14,360 nucleotides of DNA, taken from positions 1 through 14,360 of the forward strand of contig CAKTAM010000043.1 of assembly GCA_934527255.1 (NCBI GenBank), written 5' to 3'. The translations under genes were made by a program, and so were the position numbers. The notes under the pieces are model-generated. The model ran no database searches. It worked only from the letters and a program-made list of their open reading frames with translations, and was not told the origin of the DNA. How positions within the stretch are numbered: position 1 is the first letter of the stretch; each line of letters begins with the position of its first letter. Shown in pieces: positions 6,657 through 14,283 of this stretch. The DNA comes from an uncultured Oscillospiraceae bacterium (GTDB lineage: Bacteria > Bacillota > Clostridia > Oscillospirales > Ruminococcaceae).

Positions 6657-7511
6657 ACAGCAGCTTCGCGCCGCACAGCAGGAGGTCGACGCGGCGCTGG
6701 AAACGTGGTTTGCCCGGGTGTTTCCCGCCAGGGCATCCTCGGCGGTCGCCTGGGCGGCGGCAAGCGGGTGCGGGGCGTGCTGGCGCTGGAGACCTGCCGC
6801 CAGCTGTGCGGCGACAGCCGTCCGGCCGCCAGCTATGCGGCGGCGGTGGAAATGCTGCACTGCTACTCGCTCATACATGATGATCTGCCCTGTATGGACA
6901 ATGACGATACCCGCCGCGGGCAGCCCTCCTGCCACAAGGCGTTTGATGAGGCGACGGCCCTGTTGGCGGGCGACGCGCTGCTGACGGCGGCATTTGACGC
7001 GCTGTGCAGCAACGACAACACCGCGCAGCAGAACGTCAGCGCCGTGCAGCTGCTGGCCCGCGCGGCCGGCCCCTGCGGAATGGTTTACGGGCAGGAGCTT
7101 GACCTGGCCGCCGAGGCCTGCCCGGTGGATGAGGCCGGGCTGCTGCGCATCCACGAAAACAAGACGGGCCGTCTGATCCGCGCCGCCGTGGCGCTGGGGG
7201 CAACGGCGGGCGGCGCCGCGCCTGCACAGTACGCGGCGCTGGATTCTTATGCAGCCGACCTTGGTCTGGTGTTTCAGATCGTGGATGACGTGCTGGATGT
7301 GACCTCCACGCAGGAGGTGCTGGGCAAGCCCATCGGCAGCGACAGTGAAAACCATAAAACGACGTTTGTCACCCTGCATGGGGTCGATGGCGCGCTGGCC
7401 CGCGCACAGCAGGTGACGCAGCGCGCCTGTGACACGCTGCAGACGGCGTTTGGCCAGCAGGCCGAGTTCCTGTGCCTGCTGGCACAGCGGCTGCTGCACC
7501 GCAGCAAATAA
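6646..7511 (+). pseudogene. ispA: Farnesyl diphosphate synthase, frameshifted near the N-terminus
   Basis: IspA adds two isopentenyl diphosphates to dimethylallyl diphosphate to make farnesyl diphosphate, the precursor of undecaprenyl lipid carrier. The expected start is at 6646, with AGGAGG at 6631-6636, and reads MTYEQQLRAAQQEVDAALETWF up to about 6726. From about 6747 the family sequence continues in another frame: LGGGKRVRGVL, the first Asp-rich motif DDLPCMDNDDTRRG (DD at codons 6879-6884) and the second, DDVLD (7284-7298), then GKPIGSDSENHKTTFV. The switch needs a -1 shift. The conserved segment of type AMRYSLL(A/G) before GGKR is also missing, so a deletion of 3n+1 bases is likely. A 268-residue product from GTG at 6705 would keep all catalytic motifs but has a poor ribosome site. 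It could be a recent mutation or a sequencing/assembly error. Confidence 0.75.
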
Positions 7512-7602
7512 CGCACGCTTTGCACACGGCAGAAGAGGCGCTTCCATGAGGCGGCCGCCGCTTGTGCCGGGCGCAGAGGGAAAGGGGGCGCAAGGCCCGC
7601 TT

Positions 7603-9474
7603 ATGAGCTGGTTGGAAGGCATTCATTCTCCGGCGGACGTCAAGGCGCTGAGCCCTGCGCAGCTGGAGGAGCTGTGTGCGGAGATCCGGCAGTTTCTCAT
7701 CCGCAACGTTTCCGAAACAGGGGGACATCTGTCCTCCAATCTGGGCACGGTCGAGCTGACCGTTGCTCTGCATCACGAATTTTCCTCCCCCACAGACAGT
7801 ATTATTTTTGATGTGGGGCATCAGTGCTACACCCATAAAATTCTCACGGGGCGCAGCGCGTTGTTTGGCGGTCTGCGCCGGGAAAACGGCCTGTCCGGCT
7901 TTCCTTGCCCGCAGGAAAGCCCGCATGACCCCTTTGTGGAGGGGCACGCTAACGTAGCATTGTCGCAGGCCATCGGCCATGCACAGGCAAAAAAGCTGCG
8001 GGGCGAGCCGGGCTATGTCATTGCGGTGATGGGTGACGGCGCGTTCACCGGCGGCATGGTGTACGAGGGCATCAACAACATTGCCAGACTGGACAACCTC
8101 ATTGTCATTCTCAATGACAACAAAATGTCCATCTCCAAAAACGTGGGGGCCATCTCACGCTATTTTACCCGCCTGCGGACCGATGCAGGCTATAACCGTG
8201 CAAAACGCAATGTGCAGTCCTTTCTGCGCCGGGTGCCGCTGGTCGGCCCGGCGGTGGCCAGGGGGCTGGTGTGGGCCAAAGGGCTGGTGCGGCGGCTGAT
8301 CTATCGCTCCACCTGGTTCGAGGATATGGGCTTTGCCTATCATGGCCCGCTGGACGGGCACGACCTGCACCGCCTGTGCGAGGCGTTTGCCAACCTGAAA
8401 GGGCTGGATCGCCCGCTTTTTCTGCATATTGTTACCATAAAAGGCAAGGGCTTTGCGCCCGCCGAAGAAAACCCCGGCGCGTTTCACGGCGTGCCGTCAT
8501 TTGATGTCAACAGCGTTCCGGTGTTGGATCCCGACCTTTCGCCCGGCAACTCGTTCTCGGATGAATTCGGCCGCGCGCTGTGTGCCGCCGCAGCGCAGGA
8601 TACGCGCATCTGCGCGGTGACGGCGGCCATGAAATACGGCACAGGGCTGCATTACATGCGCAAGGCGTTTCCCGCGCGCATCTTTGATGTCGGCATGGCC
8701 GAGCAGCACGCCGTCACCTTTGCCGCGGGGCTTGCCCGCGGCGGCATGCGGCCGGTCGTGGCCATTTATTCCACCTTTCTGCAGCGCGCCTATGATCAGA
8801 TCATCCACGATGTGGCGCTGAACCATGCCGACGTTCTGCTGGCGATCGACCGCGCCGGGCTGGTGCCGGGCGACGGCGTAACGCATCAGGGCATTTACGA
8901 TGTTGCGTTTTTGTCGCAGCTGTCTGAGATGCAGATCGTCAGCCCGGCCAATTATGCCGAGCTGCGCTTCTGGCTGCTGCGGCTGCTGCAGGAGGAAAGC
9001 GGCCCGCGCGCGCTGCGCTATTCGCGCGGCGAGCCCACCCCCCGTCTGGAGGCGCTGGGCTGTACCGGCCGCCCGTATGATTTTGTCAGCCGTGCCAGCG
9101 CCGATACGGTGCTGGTCAGCTACGGCACCCTGTTTGATGAATGTCTGCAGGCGCAGCAGCAGGCGCAGCGGCCGCCCGCGCTGCTCAAGCTGACGGTGCT
9201 GCACCCGCTGCCGCCGCAGCTGGCGCAGGAGCTGTGCGCCTATCAGACCATTGTTTTTGCCGAGGAAAGCGTGCCGGTGGGCAGCGTCGGTCAGCAGCTG
9301 AGCGAGCAGCTGGCCCAGGCGGGCTTTCGCGGTCAGCTGCGGCACCTTACGGTGTCCAACATTGTCGATCATGCCACGGTGGCGCAGCTGCGCCGCCAGC
9401 AGGGGCTGGATGCCGCCGGTATCCTGCGCACCCTGCGGCAGGCGCAGACCGAAACGACAGGAGGAAGCCATTGA
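7603..9474 (+). CDS. dxs: 1-deoxy-D-xylulose-5-phosphate synthase
   Basis: A 623-residue thiamine diphosphate enzyme joining pyruvate and glyceraldehyde 3-phosphate, the first step of the MEP isoprenoid pathway. Order of motifs: HLSSNLGTVELTVALH (42-57), DVGHQCYTHKILTGR (70-84), cofactor motif GDGAFTGGMVYEGINN (144-159) with ILNDNKMSIS, YHGPLDGHDL, FHGVPSFD, catalytic Glu E367 in GMAEQHAVTFAAGLA, PVVAIYSTFLQRAYDQIIHD, and DRAGLVPGDGVTHQG. A C-terminal transketolase domain completes it. The GHANVALSQAIG block (114-125) departs from the common GHSSTSIS form. ATG 7603 fits the family N-terminus, with AAGG at 7592-7595. ATG 7546, with AAGAGG at 7533-7538, would add 19 residues and is a real alternative. 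It lies next to ispA of the same pathway and overlaps tlyA by 4 bases. Confidence 0.96.
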   Translation: MSWLEGIHSPADVKALSPAQLEELCAEIRQFLIRNVSETGGHLSSNLGTVELTVALHHEFSSPTDSIIFDVGHQCYTHKILTGRSALFGGLRRENGLSGFPCPQESPHDPFVEGHANVALSQAIGHAQAKKLRGEPGYVIAVMGDGAFTGGMVYEGINNIARLDNLIVILNDNKMSISKNVGAISRYFTRLRTDAGYNRAKRNVQSFLRRVPLVGPAVARGLVWAKGLVRRLIYRSTWFEDMGFAYHGPLDGHDLHRLCEAFANLKGLDRPLFLHIVTIKGKGFAPAEENPGAFHGVPSFDVNSVPVLDPDLSPGNSFSDEFGRALCAAAAQDTRICAVTAAMKYGTGLHYMRKAFPARIFDVGMAEQHAVTFAAGLARGGMRPVVAIYSTFLQRAYDQIIHDVALNHADVLLAIDRAGLVPGDGVTHQGIYDVAFLSQLSEMQIVSPANYAELRFWLLRLLQEESGPRALRYSRGEPTPRLEALGCTGRPYDFVSRASADTVLVSYGTLFDECLQAQQQAQRPPALLKLTVLHPLPPQLAQELCAYQTIVFAEESVPVGSVGQQLSEQLAQAGFRGQLRHLTVSNIVDHATVAQLRRQQGLDAAGILRTLRQAQTETTGGSH

Positions 9475-10268
9475 AAATCAGGTTGGATAAATATCTGTTC
9501 GAGCAGGGCATGACCCCCAGCCGCGAGCGCGCGCAGGCGCTCATCATGTCCGGCATCGTCTATGTCAACGATGTCAAGGCCGACAAAGCGGGCGATATGG
9601 TGGCGGCGGATGACCGCGTGGAGATTCGCGGGCACGATATCCCTTATGTCAGCCGCGGCGGCCTCAAGCTGGAAAAGGCGTTTTCCAGCTTTGGGCTGGA
9701 TCTCAACGGAAAGATCTGCATGGACATCGGCGCTTCCACGGGCGGCTTTACCGACTGCATGCTGCAAAACGGGGCCAGCCGGGTGTATGCGGTGGATGTG
9801 GGCCGCGGCCAGCTGGACTGGAGCCTGCGCACCGACGACCGCGTTATCAATATGGAGCGTACCAATATCCGATATGTCACGCCGGAGCAGGTGCCCGATC
9901 CTATCGCGTTTTTCAGCGTGGATGTTTCGTTCATCTCGCTCAAGCACATTTTCCCGGTGGCCTATGCCGTCTCCACGCCGTCGTGCACCGGCGTGTGTCT
10001 TGTCAAGCCGCAGTTTGAGGCAGGGCGCGAAAAGGTCGGCAAAAAGGGCGTGGTGCGCGAGCCGGAGACCCACCGCGAGGTGATCGCACAGGCCATCGGC
10101 TATGCCAACGCCAACGGTTTTACGGCCGAGGGCCTGTCGTTTTCGCCCATCAAGGGGCCGGAGGGTAACATTGAATTTCTGCTGTATGTGCGCAAGGACG
10201 GCGGCGAAAACCGGGTGGATGCCGAGGAGATCGCCCGCGTGGTCGAACAGGCGCATGCGCAGCTGTAA
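9471..10268 (+). CDS. tlyA: TlyA family rRNA methyltransferase (16S/23S 2'-O-methyl)
   Basis: A 265-residue protein, the normal TlyA length. Residues 1-60 are an S4 RNA-binding domain (IRLDKYLFEQGMTPSRERAQ, then YVNDVKADKAGD). YVSRGGLKLEKA (59-70) is the conserved linker. The FtsJ/RrmJ-like methyltransferase domain has the SAM motif DIGASTGGFTD (85-95), YAVDVGRGQLDW, DVSFISL (151-157), LVKPQFEAGRE (177-187) and the closing SPIKGPEGNIEFLL. TlyA enzymes methylate ribose 2'-OH in 16S and/or 23S rRNA, affecting ribosome function and capreomycin sensitivity. The start is a TTG at 9471, overlapping the dxs stop by 4 bases (TTGA). It is chosen because AGGAGG (9459-9464) lies six bases upstream and the S4 domain starts at once; no ATG fits as well. 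Confidence 0.95.
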   Translation: MKIRLDKYLFEQGMTPSRERAQALIMSGIVYVNDVKADKAGDMVAADDRVEIRGHDIPYVSRGGLKLEKAFSSFGLDLNGKICMDIGASTGGFTDCMLQNGASRVYAVDVGRGQLDWSLRTDDRVINMERTNIRYVTPEQVPDPIAFFSVDVSFISLKHIFPVAYAVSTPSCTGVCLVKPQFEAGREKVGKKGVVREPETHREVIAQAIGYANANGFTAEGLSFSPIKGPEGNIEFLLYVRKDGGENRVDAEEIARVVEQAHAQL

Positions 10269-10344
10269 GCGCCGCAGGGCTGTCGGCCCGCGGTAAAAAA
10301 AGAACCGCGTCGGGCATTCTGCCTGCGCGGGAAAGGAAAAGAAT
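10269..10344 (+). other. tlyA-argR gap with a weak inverted repeat
   Basis: A 76-base gap. CGCGGT and ACCGCG flank an A-rich loop at about 10289-10310, giving a 6-bp stem without a following run of T. No convincing promoter hexamers or ArgR operator (TGAATA-type half sites) are seen. In many Clostridia nadK lies at this place; no remnant is recognisable. AAAGGA (10333-10338) just upstream serves argR. Confidence 0.35.
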
Positions 10345-10806
10345 ATGAAGAACGAACGGCAGGAGAAGATCCTGGAGCTGATCCGCCGCTACCCCATCGA
10401 CCGGCAGGAGACCATGATGGAGCATCTGTCACAGGAGGGCTTTTCGGTGACGCAGGCGACCGTCAGCCGGGATATCCGCCAACTGCATCTGGTCAAGGTG
10501 TCGGACGGACAGGGCGGCTACCGCTATATGGCGCAGGACGCTTCGCCGCGCGGTACGCATTCGGCGTCGCGGTTTGAGACCATCTTTCGCGAAAGCGTGC
10601 TGAAGGTCGATTACGCGGGCAATGTGGTGCTGGTCAAATGCTACAGCGGCATGGCCAATGCCGCCTGCGAGCTGTTTGACGCCATGTCGTGGGAAAATGT
10701 GGTCGGCACGCTGTCGGGTGACGACACCTTTTTTGTGCTGATGCGCAGCGAAGCGGCGGCCGACAGCATTGTCGGGCAGCTGCGGCAGTATATGGCACAA
10801 CGGTAA
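10345..10806 (+). CDS. argR: Arginine repressor ArgR/AhrC
   Basis: A 153-residue protein, the family's normal length. Residues about 3-65 form the winged helix DNA-binding domain, with the recognition helix in SVTQATVSRDIRQL (34-47). Residues about 80-150 form the oligomerisation and arginine-binding domain, including VDYAGNVVLVKC and the GDDT motif (125-128), whose acidic residues bind arginine at the hexamer interface. With arginine bound, ArgR represses arginine biosynthesis genes and can activate catabolic ones; here it sits in its typical Firmicutes place, before recN. Its target genes are not in the window. AAAGGA seven bases upstream supports the ATG. A 48-base gap follows before recN. 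Confidence 0.96.
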   Translation: MKNERQEKILELIRRYPIDRQETMMEHLSQEGFSVTQATVSRDIRQLHLVKVSDGQGGYRYMAQDASPRGTHSASRFETIFRESVLKVDYAGNVVLVKCYSGMANAACELFDAMSWENVVGTLSGDDTFFVLMRSEAAADSIVGQLRQYMAQR

Positions 10807-10854
10807 GACGCCGCAAAAGCGGAAAGCCTTTTTTCAATACAGGAGAAGAACGTC

Positions 10855-12546
10855 ATGCTGCGAGAACTGACCATTGAAAACGTTGCCGTCATTGAAAAGG
10901 CCGTGGTCCATTTCGACTCCGGCTTCAATGTGCTGACGGGCGAGACCGGCGCGGGCAAATCCATCCTGATTGATTCCATCAATGCTATTCTGGGCAGCCG
11001 CACTTCGCGCGATATCGTGCGGGCGCAGGCGGCCAAGGCCCGCATCTGGGCGGTGTTCTGCGGGCTGCCGCAGGCGCTCTGTGCCCGGCTGGAGGAGGAG
11101 GGCTATCCCTGCGAGGAGGGCGAGCTGCTGCTGTACCGGGAGATCACCGCCGACGGAAAAAGCAGCTGCCGTGTCAACGGACGGCCGGCGGCCGCCGCCA
11201 GCCTGCGCGAAATTTGCGAGGGGCTTATTACCATTCACGGCCAGCACGACAACCAGAGCCTGCTGAATCCGGCGCGCCATCTTGGCATTCTGGATGCCTA
11301 CGCCCGCAACCGTGCGCTGTTGGAGGCGTATTATAAGGAGTACCGCGCGCTGGTCGCCGTGGAAAAGGAACTGAAATCGCTGGTGACGGACGAGCGCGAA
11401 AAACAGGCGCGTATCGAGCTGCTGCGGTATCAGATCGACGAGATCGACGCGGCGGCGCTGGTGCCGGGCGAGGAGGAGACGCTGGCGGCGCGGCGCAGCC
11501 TGCTGCAGAACGCGCAGAAGATCGCCGACGGCCTCAACGAGGCGCTGCAGGCGCTGGACGGCGACCCGGAGGAGGGCGGCGGCGCGGTGGATCAGCTGGA
11601 GCAGGCCGGGGATGCACTGGGCGGTGCGGCAAGGTATCTGCCCGCGCTGCAGGAGAGCGGCGACCGCCTGCAGGAGCTGTACTATACCGCGCAGGAGCTG
11701 GCAGCGGAGCTGCGCGGCAGGCTGGACGAGCTGGAGATGGACCCGCAGGAGCGCGAGGAGCTGGAGGAGAGACTGGATCTGTTCTACCGGCTGAAGCAGA
11801 AGTATGGCGCGACGGCGCAGGAAATTCTGCAGTTCGCCGACAATGCCCGGCAGGAGCTGGAAAAGATCGAATTCTCCGACGAATATCTCGAAAAACTGTA
11901 CGACCGCAGAGAAAAGCTGCTGACGGCGGCGGTGCAGGCGGCTGATGCTTTGACAAAAAGCCGTCTGCAGGCATTTGAAAGCCTGCGCGGGCAGCTGCAG
12001 GCGTCTCTGGCCTATCTGAACATGGCGGGGGTCGAGCTTTCGCTGCACCACAGCAAGGGCGCGCTGACCGCCACCGGGCAGGATACCGTTGAATTTTACA
12101 TCGTGACCAACCGGGGCGAGCAGCCAAAGCCGCTGGCGAAGATCGCCTCCGGCGGCGAGCTGTCACGCATTATGCTGGCGCTGAAAAACGCGCTGGCTGA
12201 CAGCGACGAGATCGGCACCGTGATCTATGACGAGATCGATACCGGCGTCAGCGGGCTGGCAGCCGGGCGCATCGGCAGCGTCATGCAGCGCACCTCGGGC
12301 GAGGGGCGGCAGATCATCTGTGTGACGCACACCGCCCAGATTGCCGCCTGTGCCGATACCCACCTGCTCATCCGCAAAAGCACGCAGAACGGCCGCACCT
12401 ATACGCAGGTAAGCACGCTTGACCGCGCCGCCCGCGTGGAGGAGCTGGCCCGCATCATCGCGGGAAACTATGTGACCGACCTTTCGCGCGCCAGTGCGGA
12501 TGAAATGCTGCAGCATTTTTCCCGTCAAAGCCAGAACGGGGCTTGA
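10855..12546 (+). CDS. recN: DNA repair protein RecN
   Basis: A 563-residue SMC-like ATPase of normal family length. The N-terminal half-domain has LTIENVAVIEKAVVHF and the Walker A motif GETGAGKS (29-36), then ITIHGQHDNQSLL. A central coiled-coil arm (about 155-360) is rich in Glu, Leu, Arg and Gln and contains the conserved LLRYQIDEID. The C-terminal half-domain has the ABC signature ASGGELSRIMLALK (from 431), Walker B VIYDEIDTGVSG (from 456) and ICVTHTAQIAA. RecN is recruited early to double-strand breaks and holds DNA ends for RecA-dependent repair. AGGAGA (10841-10846) supports the ATG. Its stop codon lies inside the -35 box of the next promoter. Confidence 0.97.
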   Translation: MLRELTIENVAVIEKAVVHFDSGFNVLTGETGAGKSILIDSINAILGSRTSRDIVRAQAAKARIWAVFCGLPQALCARLEEEGYPCEEGELLLYREITADGKSSCRVNGRPAAAASLREICEGLITIHGQHDNQSLLNPARHLGILDAYARNRALLEAYYKEYRALVAVEKELKSLVTDEREKQARIELLRYQIDEIDAAALVPGEEETLAARRSLLQNAQKIADGLNEALQALDGDPEEGGGAVDQLEQAGDALGGAARYLPALQESGDRLQELYYTAQELAAELRGRLDELEMDPQEREELEERLDLFYRLKQKYGATAQEILQFADNARQELEKIEFSDEYLEKLYDRREKLLTAAVQAADALTKSRLQAFESLRGQLQASLAYLNMAGVELSLHHSKGALTATGQDTVEFYIVTNRGEQPKPLAKIASGGELSRIMLALKNALADSDEIGTVIYDEIDTGVSGLAAGRIGSVMQRTSGEGRQIICVTHTAQIAACADTHLLIRKSTQNGRTYTQVSTLDRAARVEELARIIAGNYVTDLSRASADEMLQHFSRQSQNGA

Positions 12547-12571
12547 CAAACGGCCCTGTTTCGTGTATGTT
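12543..12571 (+). promoter_or_regulatory. Sigma-A type promoter of the tyrS T-box leader
   Basis: A perfect -35 box TTGACA (12543-12548) and a -10 box TATGTT (12566-12571, four of six consensus bases) are separated by 17 bases. The predicted transcription start is near 12578, just before the T-box leader. The -35 box contains the recN stop codon TGA (12544-12546), so there is no intergenic space to spare. No terminator lies between recN and this promoter, so transcripts from upstream may also enter the leader. Confidence 0.8.
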
Positions 12572-12589
12572 AGTAAGCAGGTTTTAACC

Positions 12590-12869
12590 TGACAAATGCA
12601 GTGAAGAGCATAAGTAGCCTTCGCGGGTCCATTTCAGAGAGCCTCCGGTGCTGTGAGCGGGGTATGGGCAGCGTGGTGCGAATACCGCTTGGAGCAGCCA
12701 GCCGAACCTTACGCAGTAGGCCGGGCCGTGTGGCGCACGTTATCGCGCAGCCGCGTTTGGGCTTCAAACGCGCCGAGGCGTCCTTTGTGAGAAGGGCGCG
12801 TTTCAGAGGTGGTACCGCGTAATTGATACGCCCTCTGTCCCGCAGCAAACGGGGCAGAGGGCGTTTTTG
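12590..12869 (+). promoter_or_regulatory. T-box riboswitch, tyrosine-specific (tyrS leader)
   Basis: This leader fills most of the 410-base gap between recN and tyrS. Stem I elements are AAGTAG (12612-12617), AGAGAG (12636-12641) and a probable specifier loop at GCGAATACCGC with the tyrosine codon UAC at 12683-12685. The T-box core GAGGTGGTACCGCG follows (12806-12819); its bulge UGGU (12810-12813) pairs with the tRNA 3' end and fits an A discriminator base, as in tRNA-Tyr. The antiterminator forms from CAGAGG (12804-12809) with CCTCTG (12832-12837), plus GCG (12817-12819) with CGC (12829-12831). The same 3' strand forms the terminator, so the two are exclusive: uncharged tRNA-Tyr switches tyrS on. 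Confidence 0.93.
12828..12868 (+). terminator. T-box regulated intrinsic terminator
   Basis: ACGCCCTCTGTCCC (12828-12841) pairs with GGGGCAGAGGGCGT (12851-12864) over 14 bp with one G-U pair, around a 9-base loop, followed by a T run (12864-12868). Its 5' arm is shared with the T-box antiterminator, which makes it the regulated stop of the tyrS leader. Confidence 0.92.
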
Positions 12870-12956
12870 CTTTCTGCGGCAGGTGTGCCGTTTGCCGCGG
12901 CGCCGTTTTGAACAAAAAAGACACCGGCGCATGCCGGAAAAGGGAGGAAACGTACA

Positions 12957-14177
12957 ATGGGTATTTATGAAGAGCTGGTCGCCCGCGGCCTGATCGCACA
13001 GGTGACCAACGAAGAACACATCCGCGAGATGATCAACAACGGCAAGGCAACCTTTTATATCGGCTTTGACTGCACGGCGGACAGCCTGACCGCCGGGCAT
13101 TTTATGGCGCTGACCCTGATGAAGCGCTTGCAGATGGCGGGCAACCGCCCCATCGCCCTGATCGGCGGCGGCACCACCATGATCGGCGACCCCTCCGGCC
13201 GCACCGACATGCGCAAAATGCTCACCCGTGAGGATATCGAGCACAACGCCGCCTGCTTCAAGCGCCAGATGGAGCGCTTTATTGATTTTGGCGAGGGCAA
13301 GGCCATGATGGTCAATAACGCCGACTGGCTGCTTGGCCTGAACTATATCGACCTGCTGCGCGAGGTGGGCCCCTGCTTCTCGGTCAACAACATGCTGCGC
13401 GCCGAATGCTATAAGCAGCGCATGGAAAAAGGGCTTTCGTTCCTTGAGTTCAACTACATGATCATGCAGTCGTACGATTTCTATTATATGTTCCAGAAAT
13501 ACGGCTGCAATATGGAGTTTGGCGGCGACGACCAGTGGAGCAATATGCTGGGCGGCACCGAGCTCATCCGCAAAAAGCTGGGCAAGGATGCCCACGCCAT
13601 GACCATCACCCTGCTGACCGATTCCAACGGCAAAAAGATGGGCAAGACCGCAGGCAATGCCGTCTGGCTGGATGCCAACAAAACCTCGCCGTATGATTTT
13701 TACCAGTACTGGCGTAATGTGGATGATCTGGATGTCATGAAATGCATCCGCATGCTGACCTTCCTGCCGCTGGAGCAGATCAACGAAATGGCCCAGTGGA
13801 AGGACGCTCAGCTCAACCGCGCCAAGGAGATCCTCGCCTACGAGCTGACAAAGATGGTGCACGGCGAGGAGGAGGCCGCCCGGGCCGAGGCGGCAGCCCG
13901 CAGCATTTTTGCGGGCGGCGGCGAAAGCGCGGATATGCCGACCACGACTCTGACGCCGGAGCAGCTGACCGACGGTAAGATCGGCGTGCTGCGGCTGCTG
14001 GTGGCGGCCGGGCTGTGCCCCTCCAACAGTGCGGCCCGCACGCTGGTGCAGCAGGGCAGCGTGGCGCTGGATGGCGAAAAGGTCGCCGATCCCGCGGCCA
14101 CGGTCAGCGCCGAGCAGCTGCAGCAGGGCGTGGTGATCCGCAAGGGCAAAAAGGTGTTCCATAAGGTGACGCTGTAA
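12957..14177 (+). CDS. tyrS: Tyrosyl-tRNA synthetase
   Basis: A 406-residue class I synthetase that charges tRNA-Tyr with tyrosine, of usual bacterial length. The Rossmann catalytic domain has YIGFDCTADSL followed by the HIGH-type motif TAGH (45-48), LIGGGTTMIGDPSGR, the tyrosine-binding YMIMQSYDF and GGDDQW (189-194), and the KMSKS-type loop KMGKT (227-231). The C-terminal S4-like RNA-binding domain (about 340-405) reads LCPSNSAARTLVQQGSVALDG and ends in KGKKVFHKV. GGGAGG at 12942-12947 supports the ATG. Expression is controlled by the T-box leader upstream, which agrees with the UAC specifier there. A strong terminator follows the stop, so tyrS is a single-gene unit. Confidence 0.97.
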   Translation: MGIYEELVARGLIAQVTNEEHIREMINNGKATFYIGFDCTADSLTAGHFMALTLMKRLQMAGNRPIALIGGGTTMIGDPSGRTDMRKMLTREDIEHNAACFKRQMERFIDFGEGKAMMVNNADWLLGLNYIDLLREVGPCFSVNNMLRAECYKQRMEKGLSFLEFNYMIMQSYDFYYMFQKYGCNMEFGGDDQWSNMLGGTELIRKKLGKDAHAMTITLLTDSNGKKMGKTAGNAVWLDANKTSPYDFYQYWRNVDDLDVMKCIRMLTFLPLEQINEMAQWKDAQLNRAKEILAYELTKMVHGEEEAARAEAAARSIFAGGGESADMPTTTLTPEQLTDGKIGVLRLLVAAGLCPSNSAARTLVQQGSVALDGEKVADPAATVSAEQLQQGVVIRKGKKVFHKVTL

Positions 14178-14190
14178 CAAACGCACAAAC

Positions 14191-14231
14191 AAAACAGCGC
14201 TTCTGCCGCAGGGCAGGGGCGCTGTTTCTTT
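14191..14231 (+). terminator. Intrinsic terminator of tyrS
   Basis: AAACAGCGCTTCTGCC (14192-14207) pairs with GGCAGGGGCGCTGTTT (14212-14227) over 16 bp with two U-G pairs and a GCAG loop, followed by the T-rich TTTCTTTAT. It starts 14 bases after the tyrS stop. The flanking A-rich side (AAAA before the stem) means it may also act weakly on the opposite strand. Confidence 0.9.
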
Positions 14232-14243
14232 ATCTCTGGAAAA

Positions 14244-14280
14244 CAAAAAACAGACGGCTGTTTTCATAAACAACCGTCTG
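14244..14280 (-). terminator. Intrinsic terminator of the tRNA-Thr gene
   Basis: Read on the - strand, CAGACGGTTGTTT (14280 down to 14268) pairs with AAACAGCCGTCTG (14263 down to 14251) over 13 bp with one U-G pair and a 4-base loop, followed by TTTTTTG (14250-14244). It starts three bases after the CCA end of the tRNA, in the right orientation and place to end its transcript. Confidence 0.9.
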
Positions 14281-14283
14281 CTC

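Noticed and set aside
6715..6750. Programmed -1 ribosomal frameshift in ispA
   Set aside because: GTTTCCC does not fit the slippery heptamer rule in this frame, and a conserved protein segment seems to be missing as well, which a simple slip would not explain.
10807..10854. Possible terminator between argR and recN (CCGC-AAAA-GCGG and a T run)
   Set aside because: The stem is only 4 bp and the six T are separated from it by six bases; recN is likely transcribed with argR.
10834..12051. Long open frame of 405 codons on the - strand opposite recN
   Set aside because: The translation is Gln/Arg/Leu-rich with no domain, and it is an antisense shadow of the recN coiled-coil region.
12924..12937. 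Palindrome CCGGC-GCAT-GCCGG just before the tyrS ribosome site
   Set aside because: Only a 5-bp stem in a GC-rich stretch; the T-box upstream already explains tyrS control.
12570..14273. Long open frame of 567 codons on the - strand opposite tyrS and the T-box
   Set aside because: It crosses the T-box, two terminators and the whole of tyrS; His/Ala-rich translation without any recognisable domain.
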